Below, piece by piece: positions 52,805-64,000 of a stretch of DNA of 64,000 nt. How positions within the stretch are numbered: position 1 is the stretch's first letter; the number at the start of each line of letters is the position of its first letter. Source of the stretch: Paraspadella gotoi. Lineage: Eukaryota; Chaetognatha. The stretch covers positions 26,617,130-26,681,129 of the forward strand of contig CM119263.1 of the NCBI GenBank assembly GCA_051294375.1. The letters are read 5' to 3'. The position numbers and the translations under genes were made by a program. The notes beneath the pieces were generated by a model. It worked only from the letters and a program-made list of their open reading frames with translations. It was not told the origin of the DNA and searched no databases.

Positions 52805-53136
52805 AACCTCTCTTTCTCTTTTTCTCCCTCTCTCAAAAGTCGGGAAGTGTTTACTCCTAAATTTATACGCGAATCAAAACACGAATCCCTTCGTATCTCA
52901 AACCACGGACGCCGCCGCCGCAGCCGGCCGCCGCAGCCGGCCGCCGCCGCCGCCGCCGCCCACCGGCGCAGCCGCAGTCAAAAGGAATTTAAGAAAAAAG
53001 TGAAAGAAATTGAGTAAGTAGAAATCCGCGCGACGTATCGAAATCTGCTGATTTATCTTTTTCTCTCTTCTTATTCTCTTTCTCTCTATTTCGTTTTCCT
53101 TACGCTTTTTTCCGAGTTTTAACACATACACACACA
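52805..53136. repeat. Partial direct repeat of 51,270-51,720
   Basis: Shares AAAGTCGGGAAGT, TTACTCCTAAATTTATACGCG, a GCCGCC-rich block and TGAGTAAGTAGAAATCCGCG in the same order, but is about 120 bp shorter. It sits at the turning point of the inverted repeat. Confidence 0.7.
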
Positions 53137-56030
53137 TGGGAAAGGAAAAAATGGAAGTGAATAATTGGAATGGAAGAAAGGGAAGTGTGAATAATCTGGA
53201 AATGAGATGTAATAAATGGAAATGGATTTCTGGGAAGTTATAAATGGAAAATGAAATAAATGGAGTGATAATAATGGAAGGTGTGAAAATGGAAATGGAA
53301 ATGGAAATGGTAGTGAAAATAGCGAAATGGAAATGGAAATGGAAATGGAAATGAAGAAGGCGCGGAAGAAAAAAACAATGAGTTGGTATATTGATAACAA
53401 TAAAACGAACGGAGGCAACAGGAGGGAATTCGCCGGGGTACGAGAGAGAGAGAGAGAGAGAGAAGAGGAGAGAGAGGAGATGAAGAGAGAGACTAGCGAG
53501 GAAGAGATGAGAGATAGAGAGAGGAAGAGAGGAGATGGAGATGAGGTGCGGCATGGTGTAAAGACTTCGTGAAATTACAGGGGCCGTGTGGTTGTAGTGT
53601 GTTTAAAACTCGGCGGAAAAAAAAAAAATCAAGGTAAAAAAAAAGAAAAAAAAAGCCCCACGTCCCGCGTAAGGAATAACGATAAAAATAGTATGAGAGA
53701 GAGAAATAAGGAAGAGTAGATAGAAATAAAGAATAAATCAGCCAGATTTCCCGGGTATACCCGCGCGCGGATTTCTACTTACTCAATTTCTTTTCACTTT
53801 TTTCTTATATTCCTTTTTTGACTGCTGGGTCATGCGCCGGTGGGCGGCCGGGCGGGGGATCGGGCCGAGGCGGGCCGCGCTGCGGCCAGGCGGGCCGCTG
53901 CGGCGGCGGCGGCCGGCTGCGGCGGGGGCGGCCGTGTCTGCGGCGGCGGCGTCCGTGTAGTTTGAGATTACGAAGGGTTCGCTGTTTTCGATTTCGCGTA
54001 TAAATTTAGGAGTAACAACTTCCCGACTTTTATGAGAGGGAGAAAAAGTGAGAAAGGAGAGATAGAGATGATACGAGAGAGAAAGAAAGAAAGAGAGAAA
54101 GAGAAAAGAGAGAGAGAAGAGAGAGAGAGAGAGGAGATGAGATGATGATGAGATGAGAGAGATGGTGAGACGAGAAGAGAGATCAGTTAAATTGGAAATT
54201 GTCGAGTTCTTAGCGTGAATTAAGCGCCAGTTTCTCGTGGAAACTCAATTCTTGCTGGGGAAAGATAGGGAGTTGGAGAAAACGTATGTGTTGAAGAGAA
54301 ATCGGGGATGGAAGGGGGGGCGTTAGGCTTGTGTGTGCGAGAGGACTGAGGTTATAAGACCGGTGGCAAAGGTCGGTGGATGTGTGTGGGTTAAAGATCG
54401 ATTTTATAAACAGATATCCGTAGATTCAAATAAAAAGTCGATAAAGAGTAAATTTGGGATTACGGAGGCGAAAACATTTTTTGAGAATGCTTTTGATATT
54501 TTTTTAATTTTAAGTGGAGGAATTCTTTGCGTTCATCTTTCTCTTTAATTCATTTACATAAGTTGTAAGCTAAGAAAAATTATCTGTATTTAATTCTAAA
54601 TGTAACAATTCATGCTTTTATTTTAAAATCTTTAACGTGTCCTAATGAGTTGGAATTACGTTCCAAATGGTTTTAATTGAATCCTTGCGTAATCCTAAAG
54701 ACGTCGACTGTCTTACGCCAGACTTCACGCCATTCTCGTGATTTTCATCGCAGATGAAAGTAAAGTGGATAAAAGTAATTGCTCCTCTTAATGGGAGCCG
54801 CTCTATCGTGACAATAGAAGGGAGGGCGTTGGAAGAGGGAAGGGGGGAAACGCCAATGATTTTTTTATTATTAGATATTTATGCTCTCTTTTCTTTAATA
54901 AAAAATGGCGGAGATTAATCGCAGATAAGGATTTAAAACCATTTAGAGATTAATGTAATATAGCTTCATGGAGGACGGAGAAAACAAAAGGAATTATTGA
55001 CTTAGTTTTTATTTACTAGGATTATTAATTAAGAGCAGGCATTAAAACTTAAATGCATCTATTGTATTAAATTATAGAATATTTCAAAACTAAGAGTATA
55101 AGTTGTTGGCATCTTTCAGAGATTTCTGGTAAGAACTTTCCATCCTTAGGCGGATTTATTTCTTTCCCTGTTATAGAACTACATATTATTATTTTGAAAA
55201 CAGCCTTTCATTTTTTTGCTGTGACGACTTAATAAAAAGCTGGTTGTTTGTTTTTTAGTTATAAAAACTGGGGCTAATCAAATACATCGAGATGTATTCC
55301 AAAAGTGGTTTATTCTCTGCGTCAGAGGGGATTCTCCTGAAACGGAGGGGATCATTTCCTGCATTTGAGATCTTCGAAAAAGGGGATCAATCCGGACAGC
55401 GAAAAGGCAATCGGCGTGAATTGGCTTGCACAAGATTCCTACGTACTTTTGAAAGAGGAAGAGAAAATGACGAGAGAGAGAGAGACTTGAGAGAGAGAAG
55501 AGAGATGAGAGAGAGAGAGAGATGAGAGAAGTGAGAGAGAGAGGAGAGAGAAGAGAGGAGAGAGATTTAACCAGTCCCCCCTCATAGACGACGAACCGAG
55601 GGTTGATCATTGGGGATTAATTGAGGTCAGAGAGTGGGCGCCACGGTTGTTTTGGCGCAGTAAGGACAAAAGATCAAAAGGGGGAGCGGGTGAGAGGGGA
55701 GTAGGAACTGGAGCCAGTGTGGGGAAGGGGAGCAGGATGGAAAACGAGAGAGAAACCCCCATGAAAAGCTGCGGCTGCTGCAATCCTAAGGCCCGATTCT
55801 CTGTTGTCCAGATCCAAAGTAATCCGTCTTCGGTTGTAGGCTCCAAAGTCATTTGTTTCATTTAGAAGTCTGGCGATCCTCACACTTATGCCTCACCAAT
55901 ACCTTATCTAACTGACATTATTTTCTTTGTTTCACTAACCATTTAACATCTTGTGATACTGTTTCTTGACCGCATAACCTTCCTACCTCACGATCTCGTC
56001 GTTTTAAAGCTCTTTATCCTAACCATTAAG
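53137..56030. repeat. Large inverted repeat, right arm
   Basis: Reverse complement of 52,177 down to about 49,315. 53,137-54,307 is the exact part; beyond 54,307 it is an indel-rich version of the clean sequence 50,981-49,315. Sequence from 56,031 to the 25-N gap no longer matches and may be a poor read end. Confidence 0.9.
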
Positions 56031-56159
56031 CGTAGTGAAAGTACATACCGAATATTCGAATGTCAATATGAACAACCATACCTCAGTGAACATTATTTGT
56101 TAAAAAATAATTTTGTGGTTTTATCTCTCTCTGGNNNNNNNNNNNNNNNNNNNNNNNNN

Positions 56160-56659
56160 TTCCATTTCCATTTTCATTTTCACTTCCATTTCCATTTCCA
56201 TTTTTACTTTCATTTCCATTTCCATTTCCATTCTCATTCTTTATTTCTGTCATTTTCGATCATTTTGTCAAATTTTTTTCACGTTTTTTCTTTTTTTAAA
56301 TTTTTTTAATTCTCCATTTTTGTTGTCAGTCTTAATTCCATTCTCGGATCCTCCTCCTCATTTCAAATTCTAAATAAACGTCAGATGATCGTTAAATTAA
56401 ATTCACCTGTCATTCTATGGACAGTTTTCTCGTCGTAATTTAATCAATTTGTCTATGTTTTTCTTTCATAGTTATACGTAAAAATCAACTAAAATTCTTG
56501 TTTTTTTCTTCTTCTTCCCGACAATTATTCCATTTTAAATTACTAATATATCATTTTTTATAAGTTCCTGACATTCCCCGTGTCCTCAATAGTCAGTCCC
56601 AACCTATAACTCACTCACTATTTTATATTTTATATTTTCCTTTACTACAGTACAACCTC
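56160..56659. repeat. Direct copy of about 51,960-52,800 (clean version)
   Basis: Begins in a TTTCCA array and continues through TCTGTCATTTT, AAATAAACGTCAGATGA and CAATTTGTCTAT to the 564-N gap. The copy at 52,200-52,800 has extra bases throughout. Confidence 0.8.
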
Positions 56660-57223
56660 NNNNNNNNNNNNNNNNNNNNNNNNNNNNNNNNNNNNNNNNN
56701 NNNNNNNNNNNNNNNNNNNNNNNNNNNNNNNNNNNNNNNNNNNNNNNNNNNNNNNNNNNNNNNNNNNNNNNNNNNNNNNNNNNNNNNNNNNNNNNNNNNN
56801 NNNNNNNNNNNNNNNNNNNNNNNNNNNNNNNNNNNNNNNNNNNNNNNNNNNNNNNNNNNNNNNNNNNNNNNNNNNNNNNNNNNNNNNNNNNNNNNNNNNN
56901 NNNNNNNNNNNNNNNNNNNNNNNNNNNNNNNNNNNNNNNNNNNNNNNNNNNNNNNNNNNNNNNNNNNNNNNNNNNNNNNNNNNNNNNNNNNNNNNNNNNN
57001 NNNNNNNNNNNNNNNNNNNNNNNNNNNNNNNNNNNNNNNNNNNNNNNNNNNNNNNNNNNNNNNNNNNNNNNNNNNNNNNNNNNNNNNNNNNNNNNNNNNN
57101 NNNNNNNNNNNNNNNNNNNNNNNNNNNNNNNNNNNNNNNNNNNNNNNNNNNNNNNNNNNNNNNNNNNNNNNNNNNNNNNNNNNNNNNNNNNNNNNNNNNN
57201 NNNNNNNNNNNNNNNNNNNNNNN
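56660..57223. other. Assembly gap (564 N)
   Basis: Largest gap in the window. Its left flank is followed, in the noisy copy, by sequence from about 52,790. Its right flank is preceded, in the noisy copy at 58,803, by 58,352-58,802. Both are candidate gap content. Confidence 0.8.
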
Positions 57224-57641
57224 AAAAAAAACGGCCATTTGATTTGCAGAATTTTAGATTCTGAGTTTTTTTTATTGTTTATATTTTAGTTTTTCTAGTT
57301 TTCCTGTCGTTTTAGATTTTTTTGTTGATCCAATGTCCCATCCGTGTCATTGTCATAATTATATTAATATTGTATATTAATATAACATAGTCATGTTTTG
57401 TCTTCGTTGTCGTCGTCGTCGTCGTCGTCGTCATCGTCCCTGAGTCTCTCATCAACGTTGTTCTTGTCTTTTTTTTGCGCTTTTTGTTGATTTATGTCAT
57501 TATTGATGTCGTCGTTGTCGTCGTCGTCTTTCTCATGGTCTTGTCGTCATTGCTGGCCCCAATAATGTCATCCTATTTAGACAGTCTGGTCCTTCGTGGA
57601 CGTCGTTGTTATTATCGTCGTCTTCCACGTCTTCTTTCTCT

Positions 57642-57678
<37 letters not shown>

Positions 57679-58326
57679 CTTTCGATGATTCCCTTTCGGG
57701 AGTGGAACCTGGAAAATCTCGGCGGTAGAGAGGGGGGGGCGTTGGGGCCGTCGCCTTGACCCTTTAAGATGATGAAGATGAGGAGGAGGAGAAAGAGGAA
57801 GAACATTACGTATGATGATAATGATGATGATGATGCTCATAAAGATGACAATAAAGATGACGGCAATGATAATAATGGAATTCGTGATAATTACGATTAT
57901 GAAGTTTAAAAATGTGCATAAACAATATATAGAATTTATAAGCTCAAGAATAAACGATTTTAAATTGTTTTGTCTCAAAAATGTTTTAAACCTTTTTTTT
58001 TAAAGAAAGTTCTGTCGCTCGACTTAAGCCTGACGAAGAAAAAGCTTTCTATGTTTTTTCTCTCTTTAATTCCTTTGGAACGAATCGAGAATTCTCTTTT
58101 GGGATGGCGAGTCCCACGACAGCGGGGATCGAAATGGAAGGGAAAAAAGGCGGGAGGGGGATATGAATGAGAATCGAGGGCTCAGGTTGAGATTCGAACG
58201 CGAGTTGAGATTCATCCTGGGTTTGCAGGGAATTGACGGCCGATCGGAATCTAGACGAATTTTTAAAGTCAAACCATCGGATATTAACCAGAAGTTGAAC
58301 GAGAAGGGGTTCCCGGTTCAAGTTAC
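57224..58326. repeat. Direct repeat pair 2, clean copy
   Basis: Matches 58,803-59,982 in order. Contains (GTC)n tracts (57,408-57,432; 57,640-57,676) and ends GGTTCAAGTTAC at a 25-N gap. The frame 58,163-58,326 is open but resembles no family I recognise. Confidence 0.9.
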
Positions 58327-58351
58327 NNNNNNNNNNNNNNNNNNNNNNNNN

Positions 58352-58549
58352 CTCAACCCAAAAAAACAAAAGAGGAGCAGAAAACTCCCACCCCTGACCC
58401 ATCTATTCCAGCATAAACAAAAAAAAAAGAGCGAAAAAACCGCCTTAGAGAAAATCACATAATGCAAAAGATATCGATCTGTTCCTCTCTCTCTCTTCTC
58501 TACTCTCTCTTCTTTCTATCTCTCTCTCTCTCTTCTCTCTCTCTTCCTC

Positions 58550-58580
<31 letters not shown>

Positions 58581-58802
58581 TCTTTCTCGGTCGTCACCAC
58601 GAAGCCGAAGTTCGATCAGCCATAAATCCATTTTCCCCCGGCGAGATCGAGATTGAAGGCAGGCGAGACAGAGCTGAACTCTGACTGGGACATTTCCTGC
58701 CCTTTAGTCCCGGTTCGGTTGTCGTTGTCGTCGTCGTTTGTCGTTGTTCGTCGTGTCATTTGCACTCGCGGTGTGTTCTCTGCCCTTTCCACTCTCACCC
58801 CC
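58352..58802. other. Spacer between repeat copies with CT tract
   Basis: AT-rich start, a CT-rich tract (58,482-58,588), then unique sequence with a short GTC run and CCCCCC before copy 2. No gene. Possibly the real content of the 564-N gap. Confidence 0.55.
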
Positions 58803-59982
58803 CCAAAAAAAAACGGCCATTTGATTTGCCAGAATTTAGATTCCTGAGGTTTTTTTTGATTGTTTATATTTTTAGTTTTTCAGTCCTGTCGTTTTTAGAT
58901 TTTTTTTGTGATGATCCAATGTCCCATCCTGCATGTAAATTATATTTAATATTGTATATTTAATATAACATAGTCATGTTTTGTCTTCGTTGTCGTCGTG
59001 TCGTTTCGTCGTCGTCATCGTCCCTGAGTCTCTCATTCAACGTGTGTTCTGTCTTTTTTTGCGCTTTTTGTTGATTTATGTCATTATTGATGTTCCGTCG
59101 TTGTTCGTCGTCGTCTTTCTTAATTGGTCTTGTCGTCATGCTGGCCCCATAATGTCCATTCTATTTAGACAGTCTGGTTCCTTCGTTGGACCGTCGTTGT
59201 TTGTTATTTATCGTCGGTCTTCCCGTCTTCTTTTCTTCTTCGTCGTCGTCGTCGTCGTTCGTTTCGTCGTTCGTCGTCGACTTTCGATGCATTCCCCTTT
59301 CGGAGTGGAACCTGGGGAAAATCTCGGCGTTAGAGTAGGGTATTAGCAAGGTGAGTGCGTTGGGCTCCGTCGCTTGACCTTTAGATGATTATGAAGAGAG
59401 GAGGGTAGGAAGAAAGATAGGAAGAACATTACGATGAAGATAATGCATGCATGATGTTAATGTCATTTAAAGATGAAATAAAGATACGGGACAATGATAA
59501 TAATTGGAATTCGTGATAATTACGATTATGAACGTTTTAAAAATGTGCATTTAAACAAATATATAGAATTTATAAGCTTCAAAAGAATAAACGATTTAAA
59601 TTGTTTGTCTCAAAAATTTTTTAAACCTTTTTTTTTTAAGAGAAAGTTTCTGTTCGCTCGACTTGAAGCCTGGACGTAAAGAAAAAGCTTACTATGTTTT
59701 TTCTCTCTTTAATTCCTTTGGAACGAATCGGAGAATTCTCTTTGTGGGGATGGCGAAAGTTCCCACGAAACAGCGGGTGATCGAAATGGAAGGGGAAAAA
59801 AGGCGGGGAGGGATATGAATGAGAAATCGAGGGCTCAGGTTTGGATTCGAACGCCGAGTTGAGATTCATCCTGGGTTTGCAGGAATTGCACGGCCGATCG
59901 GAATTCTAGACGAATTTTTTAAAGTCAAACCAATCGATATTAACCAGAAGTTGAACGAGAAGGGGTTCCCGGTTCAAGTTAC
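58803..59982. repeat. Direct repeat pair 2, indel-rich copy
   Basis: Follows the clean copy at 57,224-58,326 with frequent one- and two-base insertions. It continues through the point where the clean copy stops into a (GA)n tract. Confidence 0.9.
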
Positions 59983-60011
59983 GCGGTAGAGAGAAGAGTG
60001 TAGAAAAGAGA

Positions 60012-60079
<68 letters not shown>

Positions 60080-60100
60080 AGAGAGAGAGAGAGAGATCAG
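59983..60100. repeat. (GA)n microsatellite
   Basis: Mostly pure GA units. It probably is the sequence missing from the 25-N gap at 58,327-58,351. Confidence 0.85.
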
Positions 60101-60234
60101 ATAAGTCTCCAGTTTTCATCCCCTCGCTTTTCCCCTCCCGTTTCCCTTTTGTCATGGAAATTCAAAACATCCATTTTTTACATTTCTCGTTTCTTCACGA
60201 AAAGGTTCTTGGCGTGGAGGTCGTGAATAAAGTA

Positions 60235-60269
<35 letters not shown>

Positions 60270-60990
60270 AAAGGTTCTATATAAAGGAAAGATGAGGGGA
60301 AAGACGACAGAAGGGAAGAAGTTTGTTGGAGAGATCTGCGATGAAGAAGGATGATGACGTCATTGGCAATGATGTCCCCATGAGTCGTCGATGCTGACAA
60401 AGAGGACGATGACAAGATGAAGAACTCGTCTTGTCGTAGTCGAGGTCATTGGAATTTTATCTTCTCTATTAAATGTGTTTTTTTTTTAATATGGAGCTGT
60501 TGGATACGTGACGAACAATAGAAGAGAAGAAAACGTTAAAAATGATGGTGAAAATACAGTAGATGTCTATAAAAATACAACAAAACGAAATTTTAATTTT
60601 AAAATCTTTGATTATACTTAATTCAGAGATACAATTAATAAATTTGACTGGGACGCGTGAACTAACAACAAGACGCAACCTCTATCGTCAACGTGAAATT
60701 ACTTTTCCTCAATTTCTTTTTGTCTGCATTGACCCTATAATTCAATTTTAATAGACTTTGCATCTGAGCCAATCATTGTTATCGTTTATGATTGAGTTGA
60801 AGAATGAATTCATTCTTACTCTGAAACTTCGTGTCGTTCACACCTCCCTAAAATTCGAAGTTGAATTGCCACGCCCCTTTTTTCGTAAAATCGCTGGTTG
60901 CGGCCTTGACAAGTTTTCGCACAGGCAGGTTGCCACGTCGTCACGATCACACGTTGTCACGTTGTCACGTTTCCAAGTTGTCACTCCGCC
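60101..60990. other. Non-coding sequence with (GAC)n tract
   Basis: Contains a GAC tract at 60,236-60,268 and AT-rich sequence. Between 60,935 and 60,990 are repeated GTCAC/CAAGTTGTCAC motifs just before the CT tract. No gene recognised. Confidence 0.5.
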
Positions 60991-60992
60991 AA

Positions 60993-60993
<1 letters not shown>

Positions 60994-61080
<87 letters not shown>

Positions 61081-61084
61081 ACTC
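60994..61084. repeat. (CT)n microsatellite, about 41 units
   Basis: Pure CT followed by a short (CACT)n end. Confidence 0.95.
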
Positions 61085-62476
61085 ACTACACCTTCGTTTC
61101 CATTTCTATTCTTTCGGTTCGTCGATCGATTTTCAAAATTTTCATTTTGTCAACGAAACAAAATTCCCGAGTTTCGATCAAGAATTCATCGACGAAGACG
61201 AAAACAAAACGAGACAAAACAGGAAAACAGAAAACGCAAGAAACAAATTGTCGTTTGAGACTTTTGATATTTAATATTCGTTTTGTTTCTTACTGTATCA
61301 GGAATCATATTTATGAATGAGGTTTTTTTTTCATTTTCAAGTAGATTTGAGTATTTTTTTCGGCACAAAACTATCCTTCCCAGAAATGAAGTTATGATGA
61401 AATTTATATTTAAAAATAAAGAAAAAAGCTCCAAATATTCCCTTATTTCTTGTTCCCTCGTTTTCTCGACAATAGCAGACGAATTTGGCGAAAACGACTG
61501 AGAAAACAAACGACTTCTTCTCTGGACCCGCGCGCCAATTTTCCCTGACCCGCCACCTTTTTGGCGCCGTTCGACGCCGGTCTCTGCCCTTTTGGCGCCG
61601 GCTTCGATTCCGGTTCCATCGAAATCGTCAGAATCGGCGTCGAATTTCCCTCGGCGCTCGGCGTTCTTTGTCGTTGTTGTTGTTGTGGTTGTTTGGGAAA
61701 ACAAAACCGAGGTTGTCGTCGTCGTCATCGTCGCCGTTCATCCTTTTCTATTGCTCTGCCTCAGGAAATCTTCAAAGAAGCGCATCTCTGCATTTCTGCT
61801 TAGTTCTTCAGATAAGCGCTTCTTTTAACCATCCTTTTAATTCAAAACTCAAAGCCGACAGATTTGTTCGTACTACAAAAAGGCACGCTCGTTTGGTTTG
61901 CGTGATATATTTTAAATATATGGAATCCATATATGGATCCAATTTACTGAAGAAAAGATATTCGTTGATTTGTAATTATTGCTTCCGAAAGAACTTTCAG
62001 GACTACATAATATGAAAATAGGTTTTAAAAGCTTTTAATAGAATTCAAGCGCCTCAAGGATTCCAAATTTAGAATTCATCCATCCCATTCATATCCATAT
62101 CTTTAAGAATTAGGTTCAGCCTTTCTTTCCTTTCTTTACCAATTTTCTGTCTTCACAACTATCTTCTATCTCCATCACAATCTTCATTAAACATAATTCT
62201 CTCTTTATTCCTTTTCATTTTCTCTCCATCGCATGAATGCCGCAACGACAATGAATTACGTATTCTTTCGGAAAGAAAGCGAGTTTTTGGAAGGAGAAAA
62301 GAGGAAAAAGACAAAAAATATAAAAGGAAAATAAAGAAGGAGAAAAGGAGAGAAAGAAATGAAAAGAAAGAGAGAGCGGGAAGAAGCCTTTTCTCCTCAA
62401 AAACCCAGAGGAAATTATCCCAGGCAACAAAGAGACCTCAGATCTATATAGATCGAATAATTATGCGTGAGCGCGC

Positions 62477-62477
<1 letters not shown>
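61085..62477. other. Non-coding region around the E2F-like cluster
   Basis: AT-rich with a CG-rich island at about 61,525-61,665. ATCCATATATGGAT (61,925-61,938) is a perfect palindrome. The 61,485-62,015 plus frame is long but low-complexity and unrecognised. Confidence 0.45.
61530..61600. promoter_or_regulatory. CpG-rich cluster with paired E2F-like sites
   Basis: TTTGGCGCC, a full match to the E2F consensus TTTSGCGCS, occurs at 61,560-61,568 and 61,591-61,599, 31 bp apart (about three helical turns). A related site, ATTGGCGCG on the minus strand, lies near 61,532-61,540. The stretch to about 61,665 is rich in CG dinucleotides compared with its AT-rich surroundings. No gene was recognised next to it, so promoter function is inference. 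Confidence 0.35.
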
Positions 62478-62562
<85 letters not shown>

Positions 62563-62580
62563 CTCTCTCTCTCTCTCTTC
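62478..62580. repeat. (CT)n microsatellite
   Basis: CT units with three short TT interruptions. Purine-rich, then CTCC-rich non-coding sequence follows to about 63,160. Confidence 0.9.
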
Positions 62581-63531
62581 AACTAACTCACTCACGCTTT
62601 TGGTTGCCTTTGTTTACACTGGGCTCCAAAAAATTTAAAAATTCCGGTGAAAAAAGAGAAGAAGAAAAGTTAATACTGTAGTTGAATTTTTAAAATTATC
62701 AAGAGAAAACTTTCCAAAAAAAAAAGGAAGATAGAAAAAGCTAAAAAAAAAAAGGGAAAAAAGTGCAAAAGAGCATCAAGGGATAAAAGTTTACAGCGAC
62801 AGTTAAAATTTGAAATAAAATTATGATTTAAAGAAGAAAAGGTACATGGGGAAATAAATGTAACTAAAAAGGAATAGAAAAAAAAAGGAAAATAATGTTA
62901 AGACAAACTTTGAAAAGCACAGAAGAACAAGGAGGAGGAGGAAGAGTAGGAGGAGGAAGAGTAGGAGGAACAGGAAGAGGAGGAAGAGAAATCCTCCCCG
63001 ACGAAAACCTTCGGTGGCAGAATCTGACCTCTCGTGTGTCGAAACTCTTTTTCTTGCTACTCCTCCCCCTTCTCCTACTTATTTTACTCCTCCCAAACAT
63101 TCTACCCTTCTTCCTCCTAATTCTCCTCTTTGTAATTCTCCTCTAATTTGTTATTCTCCAGCTCGCCCATACAGACCAGCATCAGGCTGGCTGGCTTCAT
63201 CTCCTGACCCCAGAGCACTCCTACTACCAATTCCAACTTCAAACAAACTCCGAGCCACTCCAAAATCCCTCGCCGATTCAACTCTGCCTCAATTCAGTCC
63301 CTCCCTCCCGATGAACTCTGCCCCCTGGATGCTCTTGCTTTTCCTCCCGGGAGAAAAGGAGAGGTGGCAACTCACTCAAGATTCTGGATTCATTCTCTCT
63401 TCTTCGTCCACTCTGTCTCTCGGTGTCTCTGTCTCTCTCTTTGCTTCCTTTTTTTTTGGTCTTATTGGGGGACTCTTAATTGCGGGGACTCTTAATTTTA
63501 TTTATAAAGTATTGATTGCAATTCTTTCTTT

Positions 63532-63537
63532 TCATTT

Positions 63538-63573
<36 letters not shown>

Positions 63574-63656
63574 TTTTTCTTTCTTTCTTTCTTTCTTTTT
63601 TTTATATTTATCTTTTTTCTTTCTTTCTTTTTCTCTTTTTTCTTTCCTTCTTTATT

Positions 63657-63733
<77 letters not shown>

Positions 63734-63734
63734 C

Positions 63735-63778
<44 letters not shown>

Positions 63779-63780
63779 CT
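63532..63780. repeat. (TTTC)n and (ATCT)n compound tetranucleotide repeat
   Basis: TTTC units (63,532-63,600 and 63,755-63,790) flank about 24-25 ATCT units (63,657-63,755), with one CCAT interruption. No gene between 62,600 and the window end was recognised. Confidence 0.95.
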
Positions 63781-64000
63781 TTCTTTCTCATTTTCTTCCC
63801 ATCTTTCTTTCCCGCCTCCCTTTTTTTCTTTCCTCCTTTCTCTCTTTCCGGTTTCAAAAGAAAGTTTCCTTTTTCTCCGGTTTCGGTTTTCGATACCAAA
63901 AAGTCAAACTCATCCTTATTCCGTGGGTCATTCGGTTCTTCTCTCTTCTTTTTCCGGTTTCACTCACTCGAACCGATTTCACGAGAATCTATCCACACTC

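Noticed and set aside
61485-62015. 176-residue frame near the E2F-like sites
   Set aside because: Composition is dominated by Arg/Ser/Phe from CG-rich and T-rich DNA, with no recognised domain.

Overview
This is a eukaryotic, AT-rich, intron- and intergenic-type sequence from a draft genome, most probably an arthropod and perhaps a crustacean. The taxon is inferred from the single recognisable protein, a STAR-family RNA-binding protein closest in motif content to insect Held Out Wings (HOW) and vertebrate Quaking (QKI). There are no prokaryotic gene arrays, operons or CRISPR arrays. Most open frames are translations of (GA)n, (GAC)n, (ATC)n, (GAAA)n and poly-T tracts and are not genes.

Layout. 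1-264 is pyrimidine-rich low complexity. 265-12,925 is a long non-coding block holding a 40-bp minisatellite, a 46-bp minisatellite, tRNA-like B-box fragments and many microsatellites. 14,440-26,935 is a second, co-linear copy of that block, full of 1-3 base indels. 27,130-32,990 is non-coding with three gaps. 33,267-34,374 (minus strand) holds the how/quaking coding exon, interrupted by a 271-N gap. 34,377-48,956 is non-coding, microsatellite-rich and heavily gapped; its 45.6-48.47 kb part looks like low-quality read. 49,315-56,030 is a large inverted repeat containing an exact 1,171-bp pair of arms. 57,224-58,326 and 58,803-59,982 are another clean/noisy direct pair. 60,100-64,000 is non-coding with a CpG-rich cluster of E2F-like sites and long tetranucleotide repeats.

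The dominant large-scale signal is technical. Every large duplication pairs a clean copy containing N gaps with an indel-rich copy that reads through the gap, and 25-N gaps sit beside the noisy copies. This is what is expected when raw long reads are used to extend short-read scaffolds and the overlap is not collapsed. The noisy copies are still useful because they supply sequence missing from the clean copies.

The biology worth keeping is the how gene: the whole QUA1-KH-QUA2 region lies in one exon behind a good splice acceptor, the true C-terminus is in a different frame after the N gap and ends in an HPYQR-like motif, and a heat-shock-element-like site lies about 250 bp upstream. Other leads are a degenerate ~95-bp repeat carrying a hairpin with a compensatory base change, a pair of E2F-like sites, an RFX-like X-box, and a few tRNA-like fragments. 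I found no convincing undescribed multi-gene system.
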